Counted from the stretch's first letter, positions 18,587 through 28,448 are shown. The stretch is 64,000 bases of DNA from Pectobacterium carotovorum (GCF_900129615.1 NZ_FQWI01000005.1:307703-371702); one strand, 5' to 3'. The notes: generated from the letters alone by a model not told the origin. Translations and numbers: made by a program.

Positions 18587-18613
18587 TAATCGGCATATAT
18601 TGAGAAACCTTAA
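18587..18613 (-). promoter_or_regulatory. FliA (sigma28) promoter for the solitary MCP gene
   Basis: On the minus strand it reads TTAA, 15 bases, GCCGATTA: 10 of 12 consensus positions with exact spacing, about 115 bases before the receptor start. It fits the usual class III control of chemoreceptors. Confidence 0.6.
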
Positions 18614-18769
18614 TCAAATTCGATGCGATCCCGATCACGTTTTTAACTCTTTAAAAAGAAAAGAGAAATACGTGATGCGAAATCATACAGATTGATAATA
18701 AAAAATAAAGAGTCTAACCCCTAACTTTATTTGTTTGAGGTTCAACGCTATTATAGCGAATCTATCTTC

Positions 18770-18775
18770 GGAGGA
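18770..18775 (+). promoter_or_regulatory. Ribosome binding site deciding a TTG start
   Basis: GGAGGA seven bases before the TTG at 18783. It places the transporter start there rather than at the upstream in-frame TTG at 18735, which has no such site. Confidence 0.7.
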
Positions 18776-18782
18776 ATTTTTC

Positions 18783-19715
18783 TTGGAAAAGCGCACGCAT
18801 TTTTTTTCTGATAAAAAAGTTGTTTTTTTTATCGCCACATTATGCTGTTTGCTCTGGGGAAGTGCTTATCCGGCAATTAAAAATGGCTATGAGCTGTTTC
18901 ACATTGCAGATAATGATATTCCTGGAAAACTCGTTTTTGCAGGCTACCGGTTCGCGTTCGCTGGGCTGTTGCTTTTGGTACTTGCTGTGTTAAGCGGACG
19001 CTCCATCGGGCGATTTCAGCGTGGGCAGTTAGTTCAGTTGACCACACTGGGAATATTCCAGACATCGTTGCAATATGTTTTTTTCTACATCGGTCTGGCT
19101 TATACCACTGGCGTTAAAGGTTCGATCATGAATGCAACCAGTACTTTTTTCAGCGTACTGCTTGCTCATTATTTATACCAAAATGATAAATTAAATATCA
19201 ACAAGCTAATTGGTTGTATATTAGGTTTTGTCGGTGTGATGGTTGTTAATATCAATAGCAACGGAATGAATATTGGTTTTACGCTGTTAGGTGATGGGTT
19301 CGTTGTAATTGCCGCATTTATTTTGTCTGCATCGACTATATATGGTAAGCGGATATCACAAACGATGGATCCAACCGTTATGACCGGTTACCAACTGGCT
19401 ATTGGTGGGATCATTTTAACGATATCAGGGTACTGTACTGGCGGGACACTCATCATACCTGATTGGAAAGCTGTACTGATGCTAGGCTACCTTATTTTGC
19501 TTTCTTCAGTCGCGTTTTCACTATGGAGCCAATTGCTGAAATATAATCGGGTGGGTATGATCGCACCATTTAATTTTCTTATCCCGGTCTCTGGTACGCT
19601 GTTGTCAGCAGTGTTTCTTAATGAAAGCATTCTGGAGTGGAAATATTTCTTTGCACTTGTTCTGGTATGTTCAGGTATTTGGCTGGTTAACCGCATTGTT
19701 AAAAGCGATCGATAA
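18783..19715 (+). CDS. DMT-superfamily (EamA) transporter
   Basis: Inner-membrane protein of 310 residues with about ten hydrophobic helices arranged as two EamA repeats. The first begins KVVFFIATLCCLLWGSAYPAIK, carrying the WGSAYP signature near the start; the second begins FTLLGDGFVVIAAFILSASTIYG. Members of the family export or import metabolites such as amino acids or nucleotide-sugars; no substrate can be read here. The TTG start is set by the GGAGGA site. The gene is divergent from the MCP gene and is followed by a long spacer, so it is probably monocistronic. Confidence 0.85.
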   Translation: MEKRTHFFSDKKVVFFIATLCCLLWGSAYPAIKNGYELFHIADNDIPGKLVFAGYRFAFAGLLLLVLAVLSGRSIGRFQRGQLVQLTTLGIFQTSLQYVFFYIGLAYTTGVKGSIMNATSTFFSVLLAHYLYQNDKLNINKLIGCILGFVGVMVVNINSNGMNIGFTLLGDGFVVIAAFILSASTIYGKRISQTMDPTVMTGYQLAIGGIILTISGYCTGGTLIIPDWKAVLMLGYLILLSSVAFSLWSQLLKYNRVGMIAPFNFLIPVSGTLLSAVFLNESILEWKYFFALVLVCSGIWLVNRIVKSDR

Positions 19716-20029
19716 CTGCCTTTGTGATCCAACTCACCTATCCCCCCTGAAGGTAGTGCCTGCAGCGTGATGCTTGAGATCGTTGAAGTCGCGAGTAGCG
19801 TCATGCTGCAGTGCCTGTATTGAATTCCAGACAATCACTAATTTCTTTAATATCAATACAGTAATGTTTAACCACTTTTTACGGCGAGAGCGGTATGTTT
19901 TGTTGTCGTTGCGACTGTGTCCTAGCAAAGGATAGATAAATGTTGCTTCATAACATGCGGTTAAGAGTTTTTTGGGTAAAAAGTGTAAGTTTTTCGTGAA
20001 AGGTATAAACTTACATAACGGAGCGTGTT
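19716..20029. other. Intergenic region with an imperfect inverted repeat
   Basis: No gene is visible. At 19760-19773 and 19798-19811 two 14-base arms (CTGCAGCGTGATGC and GCGTCATGCTGCAG) pair with two mismatches across 24 bases. They have no T-run, so this is at best an mRNA-end structure for the transporter or a small repeat. The rest is AT-rich and featureless to my eye. Confidence 0.4.
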
Positions 20030-20218
20030 ATGGCTATGAGGGATTTTTTGTATATCTATCATTTATATAGCAAGCAAATCGTTTCTTTTTTATTATTTTC
20101 AATGCTCTTTTTTGTAACGTTTAGTGTGCGATTTTGGCGGAAAAATAGGCATAAAAGTGATCTGACCAGACAGGGTTTAGCGCATAATGCTTTCATTTGT
20201 GTGATCTGTGTCACATAA
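20030..20218 (+). CDS. Possible small membrane protein upstream of flhDC
   Basis: A 62-codon frame with ATG preceded by GGAG six bases away. It encodes one likely membrane helix (IVSFLLFSMLFFVTFSV) followed by a basic segment (RFWRKNRHK), a plausible inside-positive small membrane protein. Against it: its last codons are also the CRP site of flhDC, and I recognise no family. It could be a real small gene or chance within the long flhDC regulatory region. Confidence 0.35.
   Translation: MAMRDFLYIYHLYSKQIVSFLLFSMLFFVTFSVRFWRKNRHKSDLTRQGLAHNAFICVICVT
20200..20215 (+). promoter_or_regulatory. CRP-binding site upstream of flhDC
   Basis: TGTGA-TCTGTG-TCACA: both half-sites of the CRP consensus are perfect with the standard six-base spacer. 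It lies about 330 bases before flhD. In E. coli CRP-cAMP activates flhDC from an upstream site, so the arrangement is conserved. A possible extended -10 (TGCTATGGA) begins at 20251, but no good -35 accompanies it, as expected for a CRP-dependent promoter. Confidence 0.8.
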
Positions 20219-20526
20219 TGGCCAAAATCATTCTTCCGTCGCGTTGTATGTGCTATGGATTAGGCGGTACAGTTGCGCTGTTTTAGGATTAATCCTATGC
20301 TTTGGTTGAGGCGAGTCTTCAGGGTGGAACTAAAAAGCAACGGATGAACGGATTCTCAGCGTGATGCGCAAAGTTGGCAAGTAACGATTGCCCGAATAAG
20401 AAATGATAAAGTAGTAACTCGCAGTATCTGGCACCGATAGTTTTTTATGCCATCAATGGAGAGTGATTTTCGAACTGGGCGATATGGTCTATCACCTAAC
20501 TTATGTTTTAAACATAGCCTGTCGGG
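20219..20526 (+). promoter_or_regulatory. flhDC promoter region and long leader
   Basis: About 300 bases without a gene between the CRP site and flhD. By analogy with the ~200-base E. coli flhDC leader it should hold the transcription start and targets of RcsB, CsrA and small RNAs. A 14-base palindrome (TTAGGATTAATCCTA region, about 20283-20297) could be an operator. None of these binding events is demonstrated by the sequence alone. Confidence 0.5.
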
Positions 20527-20886
20527 ATGGGAAATATGGGTACCTCTGAATTACTCAAACACATTTATGACATTAATCTGTCTTATTTGTTACTGGCGCA
20601 ACGCTTAATTAATGATGAAAAAGCTTCTGCGATGTTTCGTCTTGGAATCAATGAAGAGATGGCAGATATCCTGATGCAATTGACTTTACCGCAGATGGTG
20701 AAACTGGCAGAAACTAACCAACTGATATGCCATTTTCGTTTTAACGATCACAATACAATCAAAGTCTTGACTCAGGAATCACGTGTGGATGATTTACAAC
20801 AAATTCATACGGGGATTTTGTTGTCGAGTAACTTATTACAACAGTTAACTTCGAAAGAAGAAAACCTGCCTAAGAAAAGGGCATAA
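20527..20886 (+). CDS. flhD: Flagellar master regulator subunit FlhD
   Basis: FlhD combines with FlhC as FlhD4C2 and activates class II flagellar promoters with sigma70. The product is nearly the E. coli protein: [23 protein letters not shown] at the front, [26 protein letters not shown], and [13 protein letters not shown]. The ATG at 20527 gives 119 residues; the ATG at 20536 (MGTSELL) gives 116 and corresponds to the curated E. coli start, so the true start is probably the inner one. flhC begins three bases after its stop, as usual. Confidence 0.96.
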   Translation: MGNMGTSELLKHIYDINLSYLLLAQRLINDEKASAMFRLGINEEMADILMQLTLPQMVKLAETNQLICHFRFNDHNTIKVLTQESRVDDLQQIHTGILLSSNLLQQLTSKEENLPKKRA

Positions 20887-20889
20887 GTA

Positions 20890-21468
20890 ATGGCGGAGAA
20901 AAGTATTGTTCAGGAGGCGAAAGACATCCAATTGGCGATGGAGCTCATTTCGCTCGGTGCTCGTTTACAGATGCTTGAAAGTGAAACTCAGTTAAGTCGC
21001 GGACGTTTGATTAAACTGTACAAAGAACTTAGAGGAAGTCCGCCGCCCAAGGGAATGCTACCTTTTTCAACGGATTGGTTTATGACCTGGGAACAGAATA
21101 TTCATTCATCAATGTTCTACAACGCTTACAGTTTTTTAATCAAGAATGGGCAGTGCAGCGGTGTTGAAGCGGTTATTAAATCTTATCGACTTTACCTGGA
21201 ACAGTGTGCGCCGCAGAGCGATTCTCCACTGTTGGCATTGACGCGAGCTTGGACATTAGTCCGTTTTGTTGACAGCGGTATGCTGCAACTATCGTCATGT
21301 AATTGCTGTAAAGGGATGTTCATTACCCACGCTCATCAACCTAAAAACAGTTTTGTTTGTAGTTTGTGCCAACCCCCTTCCAGAGCGGTAAAAAGGCGTA
21401 AACTTTCGCAAAATCTTGCCGATATAATACCTCAACTGCTGGATGAACAGGTAAAACACGCAGTCTGA
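20890..21468 (+). CDS. flhC: Flagellar master regulator subunit FlhC
   Basis: Zinc-binding DNA-contacting partner of FlhD. The 192 residues contain the four-cysteine zinc site in SSCNCCKG and FVCSLCQPP, the [11 protein letters not shown] core, and the basic [12 protein letters not shown] tail. It is coupled to flhD and is followed by a hairpin at 21486-21522 before motA. Confidence 0.96.
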   Translation: MAEKSIVQEAKDIQLAMELISLGARLQMLESETQLSRGRLIKLYKELRGSPPPKGMLPFSTDWFMTWEQNIHSSMFYNAYSFLIKNGQCSGVEAVIKSYRLYLEQCAPQSDSPLLALTRAWTLVRFVDSGMLQLSSCNCCKGMFITHAHQPKNSFVCSLCQPPSRAVKRRKLSQNLADIIPQLLDEQVKHAV

Positions 21469-21485
21469 GCCTGTAGCGATTTGTG

Positions 21486-21522
21486 AATCTATCACTGTTG
21501 GTTGTGAAGGCGGTGATAGATT
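21486..21522 (+). terminator. Hairpin between flhC and motA
   Basis: AATCTATCAC pairs with GTGATAGATT, ten perfect base pairs with a possible further two or three inside. It is followed by TTCTTCCTC rather than a clean T-run. It may end or attenuate the flhDC message before the mot-che genes. Confidence 0.5.
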
Positions 21523-21602
21523 TCTTCCTCTAGAACGTCCTGGCTACGGCTCCGCAGTTTTACCTCTCTTTCCGCCCACCTTTTTTATTATAAGGATTTC
21601 TT

Positions 21603-22490
21603 GTGCTGGTTATATTGGGTTATATCGTAATTGTGGCCTCGATACTCGGCGGTTATCTCATGGTCGGTGGGGCCTTGGGTGCGCTTTATCAACCTTCGGA
21701 GCTGCTGATCATCGGTGGTGCGGCGGTAGGTGCTTTCATCGTTGGTAACAATGGAAAGGCGATAAAAGCAACGCTACGTGCACTACCTCTTTTGGTCAAA
21801 AGTTCCAAGTACAATAAAGCACTGTATATGGATCTCATGGCCTTACTCTTCCGAGTAATGGCCAAATCCCGCCAGCAAGGCATGCTTTCCCTGGAATTTG
21901 ATATTGATAATCCTCGTGAAAGTGAAATCTTCTCGAGCTATCCAAATATTCTTGCTGACAACACTGTTGTTGAGTTTATTACCGATTATTTGCGTTTGAT
22001 GGTCAGCGGTAACATGAATGCGTTTGAGATTGAAACGCTGATGGATGAAGAGATCGAGACTATTGAACATGAAAGTGAAGTGCCGGCGTCTAGCTTGACG
22101 ATGATGGGTGACGGTCTTCCTGCATTTGGTATCGTTGCTGCCGTTATGGGGGTTGTTCACTCACTGGCCTATGTTGACCGGCCAGCAGCTGAGTTGGGGA
22201 TGATGATCGCTCACGCCATGGTGGGGACCTTCCTGGGGATTCTACTTGCTTACGGCTTTGTCTCCCCATTAGCCGCGTTGCTGCGTCAAAAAAATGCAGA
22301 AAAAATCAAAGTATTGCAGTGCATTAAAGTCACTTTACTGTCGAGCCTTAATGGCTACGCTCCGCAAATTGCCGTTGAATTTGGTCGTAAAACGCTGTAC
22401 TCAACGGAGCGTCCTTCCTTTACCGAATTGGAAGAACACATTCGTCGTGTGAAATCGCCGACTCAGCAAGCGTCGGACAGTAACGCATGA
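21603..22490 (+). CDS. motA: Flagellar motor stator protein MotA
   Basis: Four-helix inner-membrane stator subunit that forms the proton channel with MotB. Key residues are at the E. coli numbers: Arg90 and Glu98 in the cytoplasmic loop that presses on FliG, and Pro173 and Pro222 at the channel. The length, 295 residues, is normal. It starts with GTG at 21603 (AAGGA upstream), and its end overlaps motB by four bases. No convincing sigma28 promoter is visible in the 134-base gap before it, unlike E. coli. Confidence 0.97.
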   Translation: MLVILGYIVIVASILGGYLMVGGALGALYQPSELLIIGGAAVGAFIVGNNGKAIKATLRALPLLVKSSKYNKALYMDLMALLFRVMAKSRQQGMLSLEFDIDNPRESEIFSSYPNILADNTVVEFITDYLRLMVSGNMNAFEIETLMDEEIETIEHESEVPASSLTMMGDGLPAFGIVAAVMGVVHSLAYVDRPAAELGMMIAHAMVGTFLGILLAYGFVSPLAALLRQKNAEKIKVLQCIKVTLLSSLNGYAPQIAVEFGRKTLYSTERPSFTELEEHIRRVKSPTQQASDSNA

Positions 22491-23542
22491 AACATCAGCA
22501 TCCCATTATTCGCAAAAAGCGTAAGTCTGGACATGGGGGCCACCATGGTGGCTCCTGGAAGATTGCCTACGCTGACTTCATGACAGCAATGATGGCATTG
22601 TTTCTTGTAATGTGGCTTATCGCAATTTCTACGCCAATGCAGCTAGCCCAAATCGCAGAGTACTTTCGTACTCCATTAAAGGTTGCGTTAACTTCAGGCT
22701 CTAAATCAAGCGACAGTTCCAGCCCGATTCCGGGTGGCGGGAATGACCCCACTCAGCAAGATGGTGAAGTGAAAAAGGCCATCAAGACAGATAATGTAGA
22801 AAAGAAGCTGGATGAGGTTCGACTCAATAGATTGCGTGAACGTCTGGATCAGTTAATTGAAGCCGATCCTCGTTTACGTGCGCTTCGTCCACATCTGTTA
22901 ATTGAAATGATTGATGAAGGGTTACGCATCCAAATCATCGATAGTCAAAATCGCCCCATGTTTAAAACCGGGAGCGCGCAGGTTGAGCCCTATATGCGGG
23001 ATATCCTGCGTGCGATAGCCCCTATCCTGAACGATTTCCCTAATAAGCTGAGTATCTCAGGCCATACCGACGATGTTCAGTATACGACAGGGGAACGTGG
23101 TTATAGTAACTGGGAATTATCTGCAGATCGTGCCAATGCATCACGTCGAGAGCTTATTTTTGGGGGCTTGTCTGATGGAAAAGTTTTGCGCGTTGTGGGC
23201 ATGGCTGCGACAATGAGCCTCAAACAGGCGGCAGGTGGAAGTGATGCGATTAACCGACGTATCAGTTTACTGGTATTGAGCAGACAAGCTCAAAAGGATA
23301 TTGAAGAAGAAAATGCAGAAAGCTCTGCTGTAAATATAGACAAGGTGGAAAATTTACAAAATATGGAGTTGGATAAGCCTAAACCTACCACTCCGGCTGC
23401 CGAAAATAGTGATAACAACAATACGAGTGGAAGTGGTGGGGCATCGCCACAACCAACTAATGGAGTTCCTGCTCCAGAGCGTCAGCAGCCAACCACTGCG
23501 TTGCCTGCTGCGCCCGATAGCCAGGCGACGCCTTCTCAATAA
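22487..23542 (+). CDS. motB: Flagellar motor stator protein MotB
   Basis: Anchors the stator to peptidoglycan. After a basic cytoplasmic start the single membrane helix carries the proton-binding Asp30 ([10 protein letters not shown]; Asp32 in E. coli). A periplasmic linker follows, then the OmpA-like peptidoglycan-binding domain (~150-280, with SGHTDDVQY and NWELSADRA). The tail from about 290 is a Pro/Ser/Asn-rich, probably disordered extension. Of 351 residues in total, this makes it some 40 longer than E. coli MotB. Confidence 0.97.
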   Translation: MKHQHPIIRKKRKSGHGGHHGGSWKIAYADFMTAMMALFLVMWLIAISTPMQLAQIAEYFRTPLKVALTSGSKSSDSSSPIPGGGNDPTQQDGEVKKAIKTDNVEKKLDEVRLNRLRERLDQLIEADPRLRALRPHLLIEMIDEGLRIQIIDSQNRPMFKTGSAQVEPYMRDILRAIAPILNDFPNKLSISGHTDDVQYTTGERGYSNWELSADRANASRRELIFGGLSDGKVLRVVGMAATMSLKQAAGGSDAINRRISLLVLSRQAQKDIEEENAESSAVNIDKVENLQNMELDKPKPTTPAAENSDNNNTSGSGGASPQPTNGVPAPERQQPTTALPAAPDSQATPSQ

Positions 23543-23569
23543 GCCGCGATTCACAGCAGAGGTGACCAC

Positions 23570-25585
23570 GTGAGCATGGACATGAGTGCTTTCTATCAAA
23601 CGTTCTTTGATGAAGCAGATGAATTACTGGCCGATATGGAACAACACTTATTGTTGTTAGATCCGTCAGAACCCGACACCGAGCAATTGAATGCGATTTT
23701 CCGTGCAGCCCACTCCATAAAAGGAGGCGCTGGCACATTCGGTTTTAAAGTATTGCAGGAAACTACGCACCTGTTAGAAAACTTACTCGATGGGGCAAGA
23801 CGTGGCGAAATGCGTCTTAGCACTGATATCATCAACCTGTTTCTGGAAACAAAAGACATTATGCAGGATCAGTTGGACGCTTATAAAACCGCACAGGAAC
23901 CCAATGCTGAAAGCTTTGAGTATATCTGTCAGGCCTTGCGCCAGCTCGCTCTGGAGTCTAAAGCCGATGGTGATGCAGCACAGCCTGATGCGTCGGTTGC
24001 AACACAGCACTCTGCTAGCCCTGCATCTAACGGTGTAGGTAAAGGTGAAATGCGTATCGCATTAACTGGCCTGAAGTCTCAGGAAATACCTCAGATGCTG
24101 GAAGAGCTTGGCAATCTGGGGACGGTTAAAGATCCTCACCAGACTGACACTAGCGTAGAAGTGACATTGGTCACGTCTGAAAGCGAAGACGATATTAGCG
24201 CGGTACTGTGTTTTGTACTTGAACCTGAGCAAATCAGCTTCAAATCTGCTGTGGCCAGCCAACCTGTCGTCGCTGAAGCCGTAGAGACATTGGCTGTAGT
24301 TGAAGCACCAGTCGCTGTCGCTCCAGTGGCCCCGTCTGCGCCAGTTGCTGCAAAACCACAAGCTGCACCGGAAAATGGAAAAAATAAAGCAAAAACCGGT
24401 GATACCAGTATTCGTGTAGCGGTTGAGAAGGTTGACCAGCTTATCAACCTCGTTGGTGAGTTAGTGATTACGCAGTCCATGCTGGCACAGCGCTCAAGCG
24501 AGCTCGATCCTGTGGCACACGGCGATCTGCTTAACAGTATGGGACAGTTGGAACGTAACGCCCGCGATCTGCAAGAATCGGTTATGTCCATCCGTATGAT
24601 GCCGATGGAATATGTATTTAGTCGTTTCCCTCGATTGGTTCGTGACCTGGCTGCGAAATTGGATAAGCAGGTTGAACTAACGCTGATGGGGAGTTCGACT
24701 GAGCTGGATAAGAGCTTGATTGAACGTATTATCGATCCTCTGACGCACCTGGTGCGTAACAGCCTCGATCACGGTATCGAATCTCCAGATAAACGCGTAG
24801 CTGCAGGTAAGTCTGCGGTGGGTAACCTGACGCTTTCTGCAGAACATCAGGGCGGTAACATCTGTATTGAGGTTATCGACGATGGGGCAGGGCTCAATCG
24901 CGAAAGAATTCTGGCTAAAGCCTTGTCTCAAGGTTTGGCTGTGAATGATTCGATGTCTGATGAAGAAGTGGGCATGTTGATCTTTGCTCCAGGCTTTTCA
25001 ACCGCTGAGAAAGTCACAGACGTTTCTGGCCGTGGTGTCGGCATGGATGTGGTGAAGCGAAATATTCAGGAAATGGGTGGTCATGTCGAAATCCACTTCC
25101 AGGCTGGAAAAGGCACGACGATCAGAATCCTGCTGCCATTAACGCTTGCGATTCTTGATGGCATGTCCGTTAAAGTTAACAAAGAAGTCTTTATTCTACC
25201 GCTTAACGCCGTGATGGAATCCTTGCAGCCGCAGTCGGAAGATCTGTATCCGTTAGCTGGTGGAGAAAGGGTATTGCAGGTTCGTGGTGAATATTTACCT
25301 CTCGTTGAACTGTTCCATATCTTTGATGTGGATGGCGCTAAGACGGATGCGACTCAGGGTATTGTCGTTATTCTGCAAAGTGCGGGTCGACGTTACGCCT
25401 TGCTGGTCGATCAGCTTATTGGGCAGCATCAGGTCGTCGTCAAAAACCTGGAAAGTAATTATCGCAAGGTGCCAGGCGTTTCAGCCGCTACTATCCTTGG
25501 TGATGGCAGCGTTGCGCTGATTGTGGATGTTTCAGCGTTACAAGCGCTTAATCGTGAAAAGCGTGCGGTTGAAACTGCTGCTTAA
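23570..25585 (+). CDS. cheA: Chemotaxis histidine kinase CheA
   Basis: Central kinase that phosphorylates CheY and CheB. Domains in order: P1 phosphotransfer with His48 (AAHSIKGGAGTFG); P2 CheY-docking (~155-230), preceded and followed by variable linkers (an Ala/Val/Pro-rich stretch ~235-275); P3 dimerisation; P4 ATPase with N box (VRNSLDHGIE), DDGAGL and GRGVGMDVV; and P5, the CheW-like module. It starts with GTG at 23570 (MSMDMSAFYQTFF), as E. coli cheA does. The internal ATG at 23576 is two codons on. The frame has 671 residues and no damage. Confidence 0.97.
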   Translation: MSMDMSAFYQTFFDEADELLADMEQHLLLLDPSEPDTEQLNAIFRAAHSIKGGAGTFGFKVLQETTHLLENLLDGARRGEMRLSTDIINLFLETKDIMQDQLDAYKTAQEPNAESFEYICQALRQLALESKADGDAAQPDASVATQHSASPASNGVGKGEMRIALTGLKSQEIPQMLEELGNLGTVKDPHQTDTSVEVTLVTSESEDDISAVLCFVLEPEQISFKSAVASQPVVAEAVETLAVVEAPVAVAPVAPSAPVAAKPQAAPENGKNKAKTGDTSIRVAVEKVDQLINLVGELVITQSMLAQRSSELDPVAHGDLLNSMGQLERNARDLQESVMSIRMMPMEYVFSRFPRLVRDLAAKLDKQVELTLMGSSTELDKSLIERIIDPLTHLVRNSLDHGIESPDKRVAAGKSAVGNLTLSAEHQGGNICIEVIDDGAGLNRERILAKALSQGLAVNDSMSDEEVGMLIFAPGFSTAEKVTDVSGRGVGMDVVKRNIQEMGGHVEIHFQAGKGTTIRILLPLTLAILDGMSVKVNKEVFILPLNAVMESLQPQSEDLYPLAGGERVLQVRGEYLPLVELFHIFDVDGAKTDATQGIVVILQSAGRRYALLVDQLIGQHQVVVKNLESNYRKVPGVSAATILGDGSVALIVDVSALQALNREKRAVETAA

Positions 25586-25616
25586 TAAAACAGATCGTTA
25601 ATAAAGGGTGGAAAAC

Positions 25617-26114
25617 ATGACTGGACTTGCAAGCGTCACGAAATTAACTGGCGAAACAGTAGGACAGGAATTCCTGATTTTTACGCTGGGTGACGAAGAG
25701 TACGGCGTTGATATTTTAAAAGTACAAGAAATTCGCGGTTATGACCAGGTAACGCGTATTGCCAACACACCTTCCTTCATTAAAGGTGTCACTAATTTAC
25801 GCGGTGTCATTGTACCGATTGTTGACTTGCGCATTAAATTCGCCAAGCAGGATGTTGAATACGATGACAACACGGTTGTTATTGTTCTCAACCTTGGCCA
25901 GCGTGTTGTCGGGATTGTTGTAGATGGCGTGTCTGATGTGTTGTCATTGACCACAGACCAAATTCGTCCCGCGCCGGAGTTTGCTGTAACGCTGTCAACA
26001 GAGTACCTGACTGGTTTAGGCTCTCTGGGCGAGAGAATGCTGATTTTGGTTGATATCGAAAAACTGTTGAGCAGCGAAGAAATGGCGCTGGTTGATAGCG
26101 TATTGAAAGTCTAA
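25617..26114 (+). CDS. cheW: Chemotaxis coupling protein CheW
   Basis: Scaffold linking receptors to CheA at the cytoplasmic membrane arrays. The 165 residues are a single CheW beta-barrel domain: [36 protein letters not shown], and [10 protein letters not shown]. The ATG at 25617 is preceded by AGGGTGG; the GTG three codons earlier overlaps that site and is not needed. It is followed by a GC-rich hairpin and then a receptor gene. Confidence 0.96.
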   Translation: MTGLASVTKLTGETVGQEFLIFTLGDEEYGVDILKVQEIRGYDQVTRIANTPSFIKGVTNLRGVIVPIVDLRIKFAKQDVEYDDNTVVIVLNLGQRVVGIVVDGVSDVLSLTTDQIRPAPEFAVTLSTEYLTGLGSLGERMLILVDIEKLLSSEEMALVDSVLKV

Positions 26115-26128
26115 TCCATTGGCCTTCA

Positions 26129-26148
26129 GGGGCTACGAAAGTGGCCCC
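26129..26148 (+). other. Intercistronic hairpin after cheW
   Basis: GGGGCTA pairs with TGGCCCC around a six-base CGAAAG loop (one wobble). There is no T-run, so it is more likely an mRNA-stability or partial-attenuation element than a full terminator. Confidence 0.5.
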
Positions 26149-26249
26149 GAAAACCTTCCTTAGCTGTATTCTTGTCAGTTCAGAAATTCGTAAAGATATC
26201 CAGAAAAATGCCGATATCATCGGTGGTTGGTCTACTCAAAAGGCGTTAT

Positions 26250-27935
26250 ATGTTTAACCGTATAAAAGTTGTCACAGGTTTGATGCTTGTACTGGTGTTG
26301 TTTGGAGCTCTTCAGCTTATTTCTGGTGGTTTATTCTTTAGTGCATTAAAAAATGATAAGGATATCTTCAGCTCAACGCAGGTGATTAACCAGAAGCGTT
26401 CCGAACTGGATTCTGCGTGGTCATATTTATTACAGACCCGTAATACACTTAACCGCGCGGGTACGCGTTTTGCTCTTGATGCAAACGGTACGGGAGCCGG
26501 TGCGGGCGGGAAAGAGCTTTTGGCTTCGGCTCAAAAACAACTGTCTGTTGCAAACGATTTTTTCTCCCGCTATGAGAAAGTACCGCAGGATGCGCGTCAG
26601 GATGAGAGCGTCGCTCGGGGAGTAAAAGAGAATTATGTGGCTCTGAATGCTGCATTAACTGAGTTAATTCAGTTCCTGAATGCAGGGGAATTTAAAAAAT
26701 TTATTGAGCAACCGACACAGCGTTTTCAGGATAACTTTGAAAAAGCGTATTACGCCTATAAAGCCGAAAGCGATAAACTTTATCAGGCTGGCATAGCTAA
26801 AAATGATGAAGCTTACGATTCCGCGCTTTGGATCCTTGGTTTCATTATCGTGCTGGTTTTTGCGTTAGCGCTGATTTCCTGGATTGGTATTCAACAGCTA
26901 TTAATAAGGCCGCTAAATAATATTGTTGAACACATCCGTCATATTGCGAAAGGCGATCTGACAAAAACGACTCACTTTCACAGTAGCAATGAAATGGGCA
27001 TTCTGGCTGACAGTATTCGCCATATGCAAAGTGAGTTTGTTTCAACAGTTAGTGCAGTTCGACAAGGTGCTGATGCCATTTATACGGGTGCTACAGAAAT
27101 TAGCGCGGGTAATAACGATCTCTCGTCGCGTACCGAGCAACAGGCTGCTTCATTAGAAGAAACGGCAGCAAGTATGGAACAGTTGACCGCAACAGTTAAA
27201 CAGAATGCGGAAAATGCTCGTCAGGCCAGCCAGTTGGCGCTGAGTGCCTCAGAGACGGCGCAGAAGGGTGGCAAGGTCGTCGATAATGTCGTCAAAACCA
27301 TGCACAATATTGCTGGAAGTTCGCAAAAAATTGCCGATATTACTAGTGTGATTGATGGCATTGCTTTCCAGACCAACATTCTTGCGCTGAATGCAGCGGT
27401 TGAAGCAGCCAGAGCAGGGGAACAAGGCCGTGGGTTTGCGGTTGTTGCTGGTGAAGTTCGTAATTTGGCACAGCGTAGTGCTCAGGCTGCGAAAGAAATT
27501 AAAAGTTTGATTGAAGATTCTGTCAGCCGAGTCGATGAAGGTTCTGTACTGGTTGAAAGTGCGGGCGAGACGATGGGAGAAATCGTCAGTGCTGTCACTC
27601 GTGTAACGGATATTATGGGTGAAATCGCCTCTGCTTCTGATGAACAAAGCAAAGGTATTGATCAGGTCGGCCAAGCTGTAACTGAGATGGATCGGGTTAC
27701 GCAGCAAAACGCCTCCTTGGTTGAAGAGTCTGCTGCTGCGGCTGTTGCATTGGAAGAACAAGTGAAAGTGCTGAATCAGGCTGTTGCTGTATTCCGTCTC
27801 TCTGAAGATGCTGGCTCGTTTAGAAGGACGACACCAGCGACAGCGGGCCAAAAACCTGCATTGTTAGCTTCATCAGCGAATGGCGGTAAAAAAGGGAAAG
27901 AAGGTTCATCAAATGATAATTGGGAAACGTTCTGA
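26250..27935 (+). CDS. tsr: Tsr-like methyl-accepting chemotaxis protein
   Basis: Chemoreceptor of 561 residues closely resembling E. coli Tsr, the serine receptor. It begins [19 protein letters not shown] like Tsr's MLKRIKIVTSLLL. The ligand domain has [15 protein letters not shown] (serine-site Arg/Asn helix) and [17 protein letters not shown] (second ligand helix). HAMP and the signalling bundle follow, with the same hairpin tip as other receptors, and the C-terminal tether is NWETF. The ATG at 26250 has AAGG six bases upstream; the in-frame TTG at 26172 would add an unlikely 26-residue leader. It occupies the place held by tar-tap in E. coli. Serine specificity is inferred. Confidence 0.9.
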   Translation: MFNRIKVVTGLMLVLVLFGALQLISGGLFFSALKNDKDIFSSTQVINQKRSELDSAWSYLLQTRNTLNRAGTRFALDANGTGAGAGGKELLASAQKQLSVANDFFSRYEKVPQDARQDESVARGVKENYVALNAALTELIQFLNAGEFKKFIEQPTQRFQDNFEKAYYAYKAESDKLYQAGIAKNDEAYDSALWILGFIIVLVFALALISWIGIQQLLIRPLNNIVEHIRHIAKGDLTKTTHFHSSNEMGILADSIRHMQSEFVSTVSAVRQGADAIYTGATEISAGNNDLSSRTEQQAASLEETAASMEQLTATVKQNAENARQASQLALSASETAQKGGKVVDNVVKTMHNIAGSSQKIADITSVIDGIAFQTNILALNAAVEAARAGEQGRGFAVVAGEVRNLAQRSAQAAKEIKSLIEDSVSRVDEGSVLVESAGETMGEIVSAVTRVTDIMGEIASASDEQSKGIDQVGQAVTEMDRVTQQNASLVEESAAAAVALEEQVKVLNQAVAVFRLSEDAGSFRRTTPATAGQKPALLASSANGGKKGKEGSSNDNWETF

Positions 27936-27991
27936 TCAGAATCGTCATATAGGCTATAAGTAACCCAAGCTGTAGGAATACTGAACTCATC

Positions 27992-28019
27992 CCCAGCCGC
28001 TTACATGTAGGTGGCTGGG
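27992..28019 (+). terminator. Hairpin after the receptor gene
   Basis: CCCAGCC pairs with GGCTGGG; the 14-base interior is itself nearly palindromic (TACATGTA), so a long imperfect stem is possible. The T-run is poor (TGATTGTTAA). It could end the motA-to-tsr message or only protect its 3' end. Confidence 0.45.
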
Positions 28020-28448
28020 TGATTGTTAACTCGCCATAATTTAGAAAAATGAACATGCGAGTCATTGATCAGTACACACTTGAGGTTGATGAGTAATACA
28101 GCACTTGGTGCTTTGAAGCAGGATAATTCATGATATTGTTCAATCTGTAACTTATGTTATGGATATGATGGGGTGAGGCTGGTTTTGGTATTAAAGCCAA
28201 AGAATAAAGCAGGTAGCACAGCTGTGATGAGAGGGACAACGCCACCCGACAGCATGTGGCTTTGGTAGAACGAACACGCTGACCGGTTCAATTTGCAGAA
28301 CTTGCGGGGTGTATTACCAATACAGTGTCAGTTTTAATCGTAATGCGATGAGTAATTGACGAATGACAATAAAAACCTGCGTTAGCTGTAAAGGAAAGTT
28401 CAGATTGAAAAAAAACCATAGCAAAAAACACTATTCGAGCGGTTTGAT
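28020..28448 (+). other. Non-coding gap between the receptor gene and cheR
   Basis: About 430 bases (513 counting from the receptor stop) with no recognisable gene, pseudogene or MCP remnant in any frame. In E. coli the receptor and cheR genes are tightly spaced. A promoter for cheRBYZ may lie here, but I found neither a sigma28 match nor a good sigma70 match. Confidence 0.5.

Noticed and set aside
21545..21580. Sigma28 promoter before motA
   Set aside because: The best alignment (CGCAGTTT-N11-CCGCCCAC) keeps too few consensus bases.
26172..26249. Upstream TTG start for the Tsr-like receptor
   Set aside because: Tsr begins just before the first membrane helix; the ATG at 26250 has a good ribosome site.
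28020..28448. Insertion-sequence remnant in the gap before cheR
   Set aside because: No transposase segment, terminal repeats or target duplication could be found.
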